Shown: piece after piece, positions 1-8,217 of the stretch
How positions within the stretch are numbered: position 1 is the first letter of the stretch
How the letters are laid out: each line of letters starts with the position of its first letter
Assembly: GCA_003444085.1 (NCBI GenBank)
Contig: DLVL01000040.1
Coordinates: 2,968-32,826, forward strand
DNA: 29,859 nt
Reading direction: 5' to 3'
Source: Kosmotogaceae bacterium
Lineage (GTDB): Bacteria; Thermotogota; Thermotogae; Petrotogales; Kosmotogaceae
Position numbers and translations under genes: made by a program
The notes under the pieces: model-generated
What the model saw: the letters and a program-made list of their open reading frames with translations, nothing else
Told to the model about the DNA's origin: nothing
Database searches by the model: none

Positions 1-299
1 ACATATGGGTAGACAGTGGCCGCTTCAACAACTTCAACAACGAGTCTGTAGTCTCTTCCCACTGGAACGACTGAGATATAAACGTCTCGAAAGAGCCCGG
101 AGTTTTCGAGAGCTCTCTTGCCAATGTAGAGCTGCTCAATGTCGAGAACCATACCCTCTCTGTATCCAATAAGCTGAGCGACCACAAAGTCTTTTGTCTT
201 TTCGTTTCCGCGAACATCTAACTCGACAATCCTGTCTTCAGAAAATGCAACAAGTGACACTAGCACAAAGAACAAGACCAATACTATCCTGGTTTTCAT
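1..299 (-). CDS. Omp85/BamA-like outer-membrane assembly protein, N-terminal part (cut by window edge)
   Basis: The reverse strand encodes at least 99 residues from an ATG at 299 and runs off the window without a stop. The first ~20 residues (MKTRIVLVLFFVLVSLVAFS) form a signal peptide. The mature part starts with IVELDVRGNEKTKDFVV and includes the GKRALENSGLFRDVYISVV segment, a typical POTRA repeat (beta-alpha-alpha-beta-beta) as in BamA/TamA/FtsQ-type proteins. Such proteins sit in the outer membrane and fold or insert other beta-barrels; the barrel domain would lie beyond the window. The Shine-Dalgarno GAGGTG overlaps the stop of the upstream sugar-binding-protein gene, 10 nt away, so the two are probably cotranscribed. 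With only one POTRA visible, BamA, TamA or another Omp85 member cannot be told apart. Confidence 0.72.
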   Translation of the reverse strand, partial: MKTRIVLVLFFVLVSLVAFSEDRIVELDVRGNEKTKDFVVAQLIGYREGMVLDIEQLYIGKRALENSGLFRDVYISVVPVGRDYRLVVEVVEAATVYPY

Positions 300-309
300 T
301 CACCACACC

Positions 310-1557
310 TCACTTAAGTAATTCATTCACTCGTGGAACGACCGAAAGAAACGCTGTTTCAGGATCATCCACTCCCTGCCTGACTCTCTCAACAGTATTG
401 AAGAGAATATTCCTGATTTCTATGATGTTTTCGTGAACAGGTCTTGGTCTTGCATATGGTATAGAGTCTATCGGAGCCTTCAACTGAGGGAAGCGCTTCC
501 AAATCAATTGTATCTCAAGCGAATCCAGCGCTGATTTCTTCACCGGCATGTAACCGGTCCTCTCATACCACATGAGAGTATTCTTCTCCTGCACCATCCA
601 TTTGATGAATGTCCAAGCTGCATCTCGCTTTTCTTCTGAGACGTGGTTCATTATCGCCAGTGATCCACCACCCATCGTTGTCGCCTTTTCCTTGTTCATT
701 GGCAACACCGCGACACCGAGATCCCAGGGAAGGTTCTCAAACCCGTAACGGATCCCTCCACTTGTCATGGCACCCATGGCGACCCTTCCCATCATAAATG
801 ACTGCATACCTTCTTCAACTGTAAGATCACGAGGAGAAAGGCCCTCGTCGAACCAGCCGGCCCACCTTCTGAGTGTCTCTATACCGATCTCAGAATCCAG
901 AAGGCATCGAGACATATCCTCTGCAAAGATCTCACCCCCGTTTTGCCATACGAGGGGTTCGAATTGATAGAACATGTGATCGACGGCCCAAAGCAGTCCA
1001 TGTTGCAGCGTCCGGCCTCTCTTTGTATCAACTACAGTGAGTGCACGTGCCATCTCTTCCATCTCAGCCCAGGTCGTAGGCGGCCTCTCTGGATCAAGAC
1101 CGGCCTGTCTGAAGAGATCCCGGTTGTAGTACAGAACGAGAGCACTGATGTTGAAGGGAATAGCGTAGGCTATGCCTTCACGCAGGATTGCAGGCCAGAA
1201 TTGCTCAACGAAATCTTCCGGCGACAACTCAGGGTCTGCTGAAAGAAGATTGTCGAGTGGCATTAATGCATTGTCCTGAGTGAAGATCTGGATATGCTCG
1301 ATATTGACCATAGCCAGGTCGGGTCCCGCGCCGACCAACAGAGCCGACTTCATTTTCGTGACCGTTTCATCGTAAGTCCCCTGGTAAATTGCCCTCACCT
1401 CAATGCCTGGATGGGTGCGGTTGAACTCAGCAACAAGCTGGTCCAGAGGAAGTTTTGCGTAGTCTCCCATTGAATGCCAGAAGGTCAGTGTTACCTGAGC
1501 AAACGTACTGGAAAGTATTACTGTTAACACGACCAAGAGTAGAGCAAGTCTTTTCAT
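310..1557 (-). CDS. Sugar ABC transporter substrate-binding protein (family 1, MalE-like)
   Basis: A 415-residue extracytoplasmic solute-binding protein of the CUT1 type. It starts with a signal peptide (MKRLALLLVVLTVILSSTFA) that ends in a plausible signal peptidase I site and has no lipobox cysteine. The mature start VTLTFWHSMGD and the later VLYYNRDLFRQAGLDPERPP and GGGSLAIMNH stretches are typical of SBP_bac_1 proteins. It would bind an oligosaccharide or sugar derivative in the periplasm and deliver it to the two permeases encoded just upstream (1573-3325). The ATG at 1557 is preceded by AAGGAGGTATCTTA, a strong ribosome site. The ligand cannot be read from sequence, and no sugar hydrolase is nearby to suggest one. 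Confidence 0.92.
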   Translation of the reverse strand: MKRLALLLVVLTVILSSTFAQVTLTFWHSMGDYAKLPLDQLVAEFNRTHPGIEVRAIYQGTYDETVTKMKSALLVGAGPDLAMVNIEHIQIFTQDNALMPLDNLLSADPELSPEDFVEQFWPAILREGIAYAIPFNISALVLYYNRDLFRQAGLDPERPPTTWAEMEEMARALTVVDTKRGRTLQHGLLWAVDHMFYQFEPLVWQNGGEIFAEDMSRCLLDSEIGIETLRRWAGWFDEGLSPRDLTVEEGMQSFMMGRVAMGAMTSGGIRYGFENLPWDLGVAVLPMNKEKATTMGGGSLAIMNHVSEEKRDAAWTFIKWMVQEKNTLMWYERTGYMPVKKSALDSLEIQLIWKRFPQLKAPIDSIPYARPRPVHENIIEIRNILFNTVERVRQGVDDPETAFLSVVPRVNELLK

Positions 1558-1572
1558 TAAGATACCTCCTTC

Positions 1573-2397
1573 TTATCCTTTCATACCTGTTAGCGTTATT
1601 CCTTTGATGAATTGCTTTTGTGCAATGAAATAGACGATCAGAATGGGAAGAGTTGCCACAACTGTTCCTGCCATGAATTCTCCCCACTGGATCCCTCCTT
1701 CTGTTCTGAAAAGCGCAAGACCAAGCTGGATTGTACGCATTTCTGTGCTATCGATTATCAGAAGTGGCCAGAAATAGTTGTTCCATGACCACATGAATGC
1801 AAAGACTGAAAGCGTGGCAATTGCTGGTTTTGCAAGTGGAATGAAGACATTCAACAGTATTCTTAATGGACCACATCCGTCTATGATGGCAGCATCTTCA
1901 AGATCTTTGGGAATAGTTCTAAAGAACTGTCTCAAGAAGAAAATCGAGATGGCCGTAGCGGCATAAGGCAAGACGAGTCCCGCGTATGAGTCTCCCATGC
2001 CAAGTCGCATGACGACTATGTACTGCGGAATCATAAGAATCTGTTGAGGAATCATCATCGTCGCCAGGAAGACGATGAAGATGATTTCTCTTCCACGGAA
2101 TTTCATTCGCGCGAACGCAAAGGCACTGAGACTTGCTGTAGTAATCTGAAGAAATGCTGTGGCACTTGCCACAATAAGGCTATTCAAAAGGTAACGACCA
2201 AAGGGTGCCTTGTTGAAGATGCTCAAGTAATTGGCAAATGTAGGATTTCTGGGCACAAGACTGTATGGATCGAACAATATGTCTCTCAACTCTCTAAATG
2301 ATGTTGAAAGAGCCCAATAGAAAGGGAAGAGCATGATTATCGCACCAGCAGAGAGCACAATATACTTGATGACCAGTATTGATCGACGATTACTCAT
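1573..2397 (-). CDS. Sugar ABC transporter permease, MalG/LacG family
   Basis: A 274-residue inner-membrane permease with about six hydrophobic segments, the first at residues ~12-32. The EAA loop that contacts the ATPase is present as EDAAIIDGCGPLRILLNVFI, followed by PLAKPAIATL. It forms a heterodimeric channel with the MalF-type permease encoded immediately upstream. Its ATG lies inside the end of that gene (an 8-nt ATGAGTAA overlap at 2390-2397), so translation is probably coupled. The substrate-binding protein gene follows 15 nt downstream. No ATP-binding subunit is encoded here, so the pair probably uses an MsmK/UgpC-like ATPase encoded elsewhere (inference). Confidence 0.93.
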   Translation of the reverse strand: MSNRRSILVIKYIVLSAGAIIMLFPFYWALSTSFRELRDILFDPYSLVPRNPTFANYLSIFNKAPFGRYLLNSLIVASATAFLQITTASLSAFAFARMKFRGREIIFIVFLATMMIPQQILMIPQYIVVMRLGMGDSYAGLVLPYAATAISIFFLRQFFRTIPKDLEDAAIIDGCGPLRILLNVFIPLAKPAIATLSVFAFMWSWNNYFWPLLIIDSTEMRTIQLGLALFRTEGGIQWGEFMAGTVVATLPILIVYFIAQKQFIKGITLTGMKG

Positions 2398-3325
2398 AGT
2401 AGACCTTCCGCTCTACGAATTTCATCTGGAACAGGGTTATTAACAGGATCATCGAGAAAGCCAGGAAAGCCATTGCAGATGCATAACCAAAACGATAATA
2501 TGAGAACGCCTGTTGATAAAGTCTGAAGACTATTACTGAAGTGGTCTGTAACGGTCCACCCTGTGGAGTCATAACCTGAACTGGTCCGAACACCTGAAAG
2601 GAGAGGATTGCGAAGACAATCAGGAGAAAGAACGTTGTCGGCGACAGTAATGGAAGAGTTATTTTCCTGAGGATCTTCGATGGAGACGCCCCGTCGATCC
2701 GAGCGGCTTCATAGAAAGCCTGCGGGATCCCTTGCAGACCAGCCAGATAGACAACCGTTGCGTAACCTATGTTCTGCCATATGCCCAGGAGTATTATCAC
2801 AGTAAGGGCCACACTTGGACCCTGCAGAATGTGCGGAAGCTGAATTCCGAATCTCTCAAACAACAACTGAAAGATACCATTGTAGTTGGTTAGCCAGTTA
2901 ACAGGCTCACCACCCATAGACTCGATAACATAATTAGCGTAGCCTAGTTGAGTGTTGAAGATCCAGCTGAAGCCCATCGCAGCAGCAATGGGAGAAGTGA
3001 CAACGGGCATGAAATAGATCATTCTGAAGAATCCGACACCCTTCATGTTCGAATCCCTTAAGAGAAGCGCAACTCCAAGACCTATTGCCAGCGAGAAGGG
3101 TAGAACTCCAAGAACGTAGTAGAAAGTGTACAGAACAGAATTCCAGAACTCAGAGGATGCTATGATTGCCCTGTAATTGTCAAGACCAATGAAAGTACGC
3201 GTTGCGGAGAGGTCCCACCGCGTAAAACTTATCATGAACGAATACGCAAGAGGAAAATACAGAAATACTGCCAGTAGCAACCCTGCCGGCAATATGAATA
3301 GATAGCCAACGGGTCTTCTCCTCAC
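2390..3325 (-). CDS. Sugar ABC transporter permease, MalF/LacF family
   Basis: A 311-residue inner-membrane permease and partner of the MalG-type subunit. It has an N-terminal membrane segment (LFILPAGLLLAVFLYFPLAY), several more hydrophobic stretches, and the EAA loop EAARIDGASPSKILRKITL followed by PLLSPT. The start is a GTG at 3325, chosen because AGAGGTGA lies 7 nt upstream and no in-frame ATG precedes the conserved region. It opens the three-gene sugar-uptake cluster. Only 53 nt separate it from the exchanger gene upstream and I see no convincing promoter there, so it is probably read through from that gene. Substrate unknown. Confidence 0.93.
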   Translation of the reverse strand: MRRRPVGYLFILPAGLLLAVFLYFPLAYSFMISFTRWDLSATRTFIGLDNYRAIIASSEFWNSVLYTFYYVLGVLPFSLAIGLGVALLLRDSNMKGVGFFRMIYFMPVVTSPIAAAMGFSWIFNTQLGYANYVIESMGGEPVNWLTNYNGIFQLLFERFGIQLPHILQGPSVALTVIILLGIWQNIGYATVVYLAGLQGIPQAFYEAARIDGASPSKILRKITLPLLSPTTFFLLIVFAILSFQVFGPVQVMTPQGGPLQTTSVIVFRLYQQAFSYYRFGYASAMAFLAFSMILLITLFQMKFVERKVYYE

Positions 3326-3378
3326 AAAATGGTCACCTCTACGCAGAAAGGGTCATGCCACAACTCGACTTAACTCAA

Positions 3379-4329
3379 TTATCCGGCAGCAATACCGAAT
3401 ACGACGAAGGTAATGTAGATTCCGAGCAAAAGCGCTCCAGAAAGTCTTCCCAGACTCCTATTTCTAATAGAAAGAGGTATCAACAGGACAATCAACCCTA
3501 TCATGAAGACCAGTTCCACTGCAATGCCTCTATCTGCTTGTATCGGCGATATTGCCGAAGCCAGCCCGAGGACAAGCAAGAGATTAATGACGTTCGAGCC
3601 AAGAATATTCCCCAAAGCTAGCGCTCCGCTTTTTTTGACGGCCGCTGTGATCGTTGTCACAAGTTCAGGGAGGGATGTACCAATTGCTACAACAGTTAAA
3701 CCAACAAGGGTCTCGGAAATACCCAGAAACAGGGCGATATCTGTCCCTGAGCGTACAACCAGTTCGCTCCCAATTATGACACCAACGATCCCGACGGAGG
3801 TGAGGAGAATCGGGCCAATAATCCCTCTATCTCCGGCCGCTTGTTCTTGTATTCGCTGTTCTGAGTATTGGAAACGATCAGAGAGTGCCATTCTGCCCAC
3901 ATATGCAATATAGATGACAAAGAAGCAGAGCAGAACAATCCCGTCAGATCTGAGGAGGCCGCTGTCCCGTCCAAGCAGAAGAGCAGATGCCACAATCGAA
4001 GACAGGATAACGAACGGAATTTCATAGGCCAACGACGACCCCTTTACCTTCACAGGTAATATAAGAGCTCCCATTCCCAAAACCAGGGCAACATTCGCAA
4101 TATTTGAACCAATCGCATTTCCAATAGCTATTCCCGAGTCCTTGACCGCTGCAGAAATACTAACTGCCAGTTCTGGAACGCTCGTTCCAAATGCGACAAT
4201 TGTCAGCCCTATGAATAACTCAGATAAACCCGAGCGTCTTGAGATTTTGACGGCACCATCCACAAGCAGGTCGGCACCCTTCACCAGGGCTGCCAGACCT
4301 GCAACGAGCATCAGCAGATTAATTAGCAT
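3379..4329 (-). CDS. Sodium/calcium exchanger family (CaCA, YrbG-like) membrane antiporter
   Basis: A 316-residue integral membrane protein with the two inverted alpha-repeats that define the Ca2+:cation antiporter superfamily. The first (residues ~45-80) contains GTSVPELAVSISAAV and GNAIGSNIANV; the second, in the C-terminal half, contains GTSLPELVTTITAAV and GNILGSNVINLLLVLG. The Glu of each PEL motif and the Asn of each GSN motif are the expected ion-binding residues. Likely role: Na+- or H+-coupled extrusion of Ca2+ or a similar cation. The ATG at 4329 has no strong Shine-Dalgarno sequence. It lies 12 nt after the kbl stop, so expression may depend on translational coupling. Ion specificity is not determined. 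Confidence 0.92.
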   Translation of the reverse strand: MLINLLMLVAGLAALVKGADLLVDGAVKISRRSGLSELFIGLTIVAFGTSVPELAVSISAAVKDSGIAIGNAIGSNIANVALVLGMGALILPVKVKGSSLAYEIPFVILSSIVASALLLGRDSGLLRSDGIVLLCFFVIYIAYVGRMALSDRFQYSEQRIQEQAAGDRGIIGPILLTSVGIVGVIIGSELVVRSGTDIALFLGISETLVGLTVVAIGTSLPELVTTITAAVKKSGALALGNILGSNVINLLLVLGLASAISPIQADRGIAVELVFMIGLIVLLIPLSIRNRSLGRLSGALLLGIYITFVVFGIAAG

Positions 4330-4341
4330 GCTGATTCTGTG

Positions 4342-5526
4342 CTAGCCAAGCACCTTGAGTTCTTTTCCTATCTTCTTAAATCTTTCAAGAGCATAGTCAA
4401 GATCCGCTTCAGAATGTGAAGCACTGATCATCACTCTGATTCTGGCCTTTCCTCTGGGAACTGTGGGAAAAGCTATCGATTGGGCAAAGACACCTTCTTC
4501 GAATAGACGTGAGCTGAACGTGGAGGAAAGCTTCTCATCGTAAAGCATTACAGGTGTTATCGGGGTTCGTGTCGGCCCAAGCTCAAATCCTGCCTCAATC
4601 ATCTTTTTCTGGAAGTAGGACGTGTTGTGCCAGAGCTTCTTGACGTGTTCATCAGAGGAAGAAAGAAGCCTGACAGCCGCGAGCGCTGCGCCCGTCTCTG
4701 CAGGAGACAGAGAACTGCTGAACAGGAATGGTCTGGCCTTCTGCCTCAGATAGTCTATCAGTGTTTTCTTCCCCGCGACGAAGCCTCCGACAACGCCAAA
4801 AGCTTTCGAGAGAGTTCCGACCTCGATATCAACCTTCCCGTGGAGTCCAAAGTGGTCAACTATCCCTCTTCCATTTTCGCCAAGAACACCTTCGCCGTGT
4901 GCATCATCAACCATAAGTAATGTGTCCTGACGTTCACACAATGAAGCTAGCTCCGGCAAAGGGGCCAGGTCTCCATCCATGGAGAAAACTCCGTCCGTGA
5001 CAACGAGCTTCTTGCGTGCCCCGGCCTGTTCTGCCTCATCAAGTTTCTCTTCGAGGCTTCTGACATCGCGGTGCTTCCATATGTAGCGCTTTGCTTTACA
5101 AAGTCGCACTGCATCGATAATACTGGCGTGGTTGAGTTCATCAGAAAGAACTGCATCTGTTTCATCGAGAATTGCAGGTATAACAGCCTGATTTGCGTTG
5201 AAGCCTGATTGCAAAACAATACAAGCTTCCAGGCGTTTGAATGCCGCGAGCTCGTCTTCAAGGACATCATGGATTCTTAGAGTTCCCGCTATGGTCCTGA
5301 CGGCGCCTGGACCAACGCCCCATTCTCTTATAGCTTCAATTGCAGCTTCTTTCAAGTTCTCGTTGAACGCAAAACCCAGGTAATTGTTGGAGCACATGTT
5401 CAACGCTTTCTTGCCTTCAATGAACAGCCAGGCTCCCTGAGGGCTTTCTAGAGTTCGTATTCTGTTTAGAAGTCCAGCTTTCTTGAGCTCTTCAAGCTCT
5501 TTTACAAACTGTGTGTAATCAAACAT
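4342..5526 (-). CDS. kbl: Glycine C-acetyltransferase (2-amino-3-ketobutyrate CoA ligase)
   Basis: A 394-residue PLP enzyme of the alpha-oxoamine synthase family, close to the usual ~398 residues. The PLP lysine is K241 in VGTLSKAFGVVGG. The cofactor-ring histidine is H133 (ELNHASIIDAV) and the PLP-nitrogen aspartate lies in MVDDAHGEGVLG (~206-214). It cleaves 2-amino-3-ketobutyrate with CoA to glycine and acetyl-CoA, the second step of threonine catabolism. It directly follows tdh (11-nt gap), which makes the first intermediate. That pairing is the main reason to call kbl rather than the related bioF (8-amino-7-oxononanoate synthase). The ATG at 5526 has GAGGTGA 6 nt upstream. Confidence 0.9.
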   Translation of the reverse strand: MFDYTQFVKELEELKKAGLLNRIRTLESPQGAWLFIEGKKALNMCSNNYLGFAFNENLKEAAIEAIREWGVGPGAVRTIAGTLRIHDVLEDELAAFKRLEACIVLQSGFNANQAVIPAILDETDAVLSDELNHASIIDAVRLCKAKRYIWKHRDVRSLEEKLDEAEQAGARKKLVVTDGVFSMDGDLAPLPELASLCERQDTLLMVDDAHGEGVLGENGRGIVDHFGLHGKVDIEVGTLSKAFGVVGGFVAGKKTLIDYLRQKARPFLFSSSLSPAETGAALAAVRLLSSSDEHVKKLWHNTSYFQKKMIEAGFELGPTRTPITPVMLYDEKLSSTFSSRLFEEGVFAQSIAFPTVPRGKARIRVMISASHSEADLDYALERFKKIGKELKVLG

Positions 5527-5537
5527 CAGCAGTCACC

Positions 5538-6584
5538 TCACTCCAGATTCAGTATAATCTTCCCCGAATCGCCAGACATCATCGTTTGCATGGCATCCTG
5601 CCATTTTTCGAAAGGGAACACATGCGTGATGACCGGGGTAATATCAATCCTGTTGTGTCTCAGAAGTGCAGAAGAAGTCTGCCATGTTTCGAACATCTTC
5701 CGGCCTGTTATTGCATAAAGTGTTATACCTTTGAAAGTAAGAAGTGAGTTGATGTCCATGGTCACCGAAGAAGGATATACCCCTAGTATCGAGGCTATGC
5801 CACCGTTGGTGAGACAGGACAGTCCCTGTATCAGAGCAGACTCATTACCGGACATTTCCAGCAAGATGTCTGCACCATCTCCATCAGTGAGTCTCAACAC
5901 AGAAGAGAGAACGTCGTTCTGGCGAGGATCAAGGACAATGTCAGCCCCCATCTTTCTTGCAAGGTTCTTTCTTGTCTCATTCAGCTCGGTCACAATGACA
6001 AGTGATGCCCCATAGAGCTTGCTCAATCCAACCGAGAAGGCTCCAATTGGACCTGCTCCGGTTATCAGGACTCTCATTCCCCTCATATCAAACGGTGCGC
6101 AAGAGTGAACAGCATTTCCGAAAGGTTCCATTACGGATGCAAAATCTTTGGGAATCGAAGGATCAAGTTTCCAGAGAACAACTTCGGGAACTCTCACATA
6201 TTCGGCAAAGACTCCATCAATGTCGACACCAAGAATCTTGAGATCTTTACAAATGTGCATCCTTCCCGTGCGACACTGAAGACATTTACCACAAGGGATA
6301 TGAGTTTCTGCAGTAACGGCATCACCGATTGCCACCGAAGAAACGTTGTTCCCGATGTCAACAACTTCACCAAAAAACTCATGACCAACGATCTGTGGAG
6401 GTTTGATCCTTTTTTGAGACCACTCATCCCAGGAGAATATATGAACGTCGGTCCCACAGATTGATGCCCTTAAGACCTTCACGAGTACATCATTCGGCCC
6501 AAGGTCACGGGGAACTTCAACTTCATTGAGGGAAAAACCCTGTGTTCTACCTTCCTTGATCAAGGCCTTCATATGATCCTTCAC
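5538..6584 (-). CDS. tdh: L-threonine 3-dehydrogenase, zinc-dependent
   Basis: A medium-chain dehydrogenase that oxidises L-threonine to 2-amino-3-ketobutyrate with NAD+. Counting from the GTG at 6584 (348 residues), the catalytic zinc site is C43 (ASICGTDVHIFSWDEWSQ) with H68-E69 (VGHEFFGEVV). The structural zinc is held by Cys 98, 101, 104 and 112 (CGKCLQCRTGRMHIC). The Rossmann motif is GAGPIGAFSVG. The CGTDVH plus WDEWSQ signature and the following kbl gene separate it from sorbitol dehydrogenase relatives. Start choice: GTG 6584 has GGGGGTG just upstream, while ATG 6572 (MKALIK, the usual family start) has only a weak AAGGA. A longer frame opens at 6623 but lacks a better ribosome site. 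Confidence 0.9.
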   Translation of the reverse strand: MKDHMKALIKEGRTQGFSLNEVEVPRDLGPNDVLVKVLRASICGTDVHIFSWDEWSQKRIKPPQIVGHEFFGEVVDIGNNVSSVAIGDAVTAETHIPCGKCLQCRTGRMHICKDLKILGVDIDGVFAEYVRVPEVVLWKLDPSIPKDFASVMEPFGNAVHSCAPFDMRGMRVLITGAGPIGAFSVGLSKLYGASLVIVTELNETRKNLARKMGADIVLDPRQNDVLSSVLRLTDGDGADILLEMSGNESALIQGLSCLTNGGIASILGVYPSSVTMDINSLLTFKGITLYAITGRKMFETWQTSSALLRHNRIDITPVITHVFPFEKWQDAMQTMMSGDSGKIILNLE

Positions 6585-6677
6585 GTCTACACCCCCATTC
6601 TTCTGTACCATTCTATCGCACAAGTAACTAATGAACTATCTGTTAAGGTGAAGTCCTCATGTGATCACGGCATTAAT

Positions 6678-7637
6678 CTAACTTATACTCCCTCTTTCTT
6701 CGATCAAGGTATTCACAAAACATTGAACCTGATTAAACGTATCGAGCTTCATGTAATTACTTCTCATCGCTGAAGCTCCAGATATTCCTCTTGTGTAGCC
6801 GGAAAACAACTGGCGGGCTCTTCGGATTGCACTGTACTCACCATATGCTTTTATGAGCTGCTCAATATGATAGTTGAAAAGTCTGAGTCTCTCGTCCAGT
6901 GGAATTTGTCGGTAAGTGCCTGTCCGAAGCAGATCTCTTGACTGCCTGAAGATCCAGGGATTTCCGATTGCTCCCCTGGCGACCACGACACCATTCACAT
7001 TTGTATTAGCAAGTGCGCGAACGATAGCATCAGGTGTGAAGAGATCGCCCGAGCCAAGAACAACTATTCCCGAGCCATCCAAATGACAAGCAGCTTCATC
7101 AATGGCTTTCCAATCGGCACTACCTCTGTAGCCCTGTGAGGCGGTCCTTCCATGAATGATCAAGATATCAGGATGCTCATTGCACAATATGTCGAGAATC
7201 TTGAGCAGGGTATTTGCAGACCACCCAAGGCGCATCTTCACAGAAACCTTCAGACCAGTACGCTCTTTGAGCATTCTGATTATTGAAGCTATCTTGTCGG
7301 GCTCGCGGAGTAAAGCAGCACCAGCCCCCTTTCTGGTGACTTTCTTTACCGGGCACGCCGCGTTAATGTCAATCCAGCTCGCCCTGTCTTCAACAATCTT
7401 CGCAGCACAAACCAGCTCTTCCGGGTCACTCCCAAAGAGTTGAACAGGAACCTTGACATCTGAAGAGAGAGAAGCCAGGGTTGTATGTCTTCGGGAGAGT
7501 GCCGATGAACTCAGCATCTCTGAGTAGGCGAAGTCTGCACCGTACGAAATGGAAAGTAGCCTCATGACATGGTCTGTATAGCCTGACATTGGGGCGAGGC
7601 CGATGAGCCTATTTTTTATAGTGTTGATAAACTTCAT
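6678..7637 (-). CDS. tRNA-dihydrouridine synthase (Dus family)
   Basis: A 319-residue flavoenzyme that reduces uridine to dihydrouridine in tRNA. It has an FMN-binding TIM barrel beginning GLAPMSGYTDHVMR. The catalytic cysteine C95 lies in DINAACPVKKVTRKGAGAAL. VSVKMRLGW, HGRTASQGYRGSADW, GSGDLF and GVVVARGAIGNPWIF follow in the family order. A helical tRNA-binding region occupies the last ~80 residues. The ATG at 7637 overlaps the 3' end of nadD by 29 nt and has a weak ribosome site, suggesting coupled translation. DusA, B or C type cannot be assigned; the overall pattern is closest to DusB. Confidence 0.93.
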   Translation of the reverse strand: MKFINTIKNRLIGLAPMSGYTDHVMRLLSISYGADFAYSEMLSSSALSRRHTTLASLSSDVKVPVQLFGSDPEELVCAAKIVEDRASWIDINAACPVKKVTRKGAGAALLREPDKIASIIRMLKERTGLKVSVKMRLGWSANTLLKILDILCNEHPDILIIHGRTASQGYRGSADWKAIDEAACHLDGSGIVVLGSGDLFTPDAIVRALANTNVNGVVVARGAIGNPWIFRQSRDLLRTGTYRQIPLDERLRLFNYHIEQLIKAYGEYSAIRRARQLFSGYTRGISGASAMRSNYMKLDTFNQVQCFVNTLIEERGSIS

Positions 7638-8217
7638 CAGATATCACACATGGAACGAATCCATTCAGTGAAAGCCCTGCACTGCATCTTTTTCTGATGA
7701 CAGAAGAAGATATCTCCACCACTGGAACTTCTGAAAGAACTGAGAATCCGGATGAGATTCCCAGACGTTGAAGCTCACAGCTTATGTCAATGCCGTTCCT
7801 GGGATATACTGCAAGATTTGCACTGTTCAAGAGCTGGCGATACCTGTACCACCTGTCAAAACTCTTCAAGCTGTCCGCTCCGATTAACAGAAATGGTTTT
7901 GAGTCATGAAGTCTGGAATAATGCTCGACCGTGAGAAGGGTGTAAGAATATGAATCGAACTGACTTTCTACTGCAGAAACCTCTATTCGTTCATTGCCAC
8001 AGAAGGATCTTTGCAGCCATTCAAGACGTATCCTGAATTCAGCTACACTACGACCCGCCTTGAGCGGCTGAACATACGCCGGTACAACGTAAAGCTTGTC
8101 AAGCCCAAGGGCCTCGAGAGCTGTTGTTGCGACAATGAGGTGGCCGTTGTGAACAGGATCAAATGTCCCGCCGAAGATCCCATACCTGCAATCAGTATTT
8201 GAACTCAAATTCTGCAT
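7609..8217 (-). CDS. nadD: Nicotinate-nucleotide adenylyltransferase
   Basis: A 202-residue nucleotidyltransferase that joins nicotinate mononucleotide and ATP to deamido-NAD, a step shared by de novo and salvage NAD synthesis. The N-terminal YGIFGGTFDPVHNGHLIVA carries the HxGH motif (H23, H26). The C-terminal VEISSSVIRKR is the (I/V)SSxxxR ATP-binding motif, and LLIGADSLKSFDRWYRY lies between them. The reading frame overlaps obg by 26 nt upstream and dus by 29 nt downstream. The ATG at 8217 has GGGGG directly against it. TTG 8208, four codons in, has better spacing to that sequence and is a possible alternative start. Confidence 0.93.
   Translation of the reverse strand: MQNLSSNTDCRYGIFGGTFDPVHNGHLIVATTALEALGLDKLYVVPAYVQPLKAGRSVAEFRIRLEWLQRSFCGNERIEVSAVESQFDSYSYTLLTVEHYSRLHDSKPFLLIGADSLKSFDRWYRYRQLLNSANLAVYPRNGIDISCELQRLGISSGFSVLSEVPVVEISSSVIRKRCSAGLSLNGFVPCVISDEVYQHYKK

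Noticed and set aside
4342..5526. Annotation as bioF (8-amino-7-oxononanoate synthase)
   Set aside because: The fold and PLP motifs are shared, but the immediate partner is tdh and no biotin gene is nearby, so kbl is the better call.
6585..6677. Promoter for tdh in the 93-nt gap after dus
   Set aside because: AT-rich hexamers such as TAGAAT occur on the minus strand, but no -35/-10 pair has acceptable spacing, so I do not list one.
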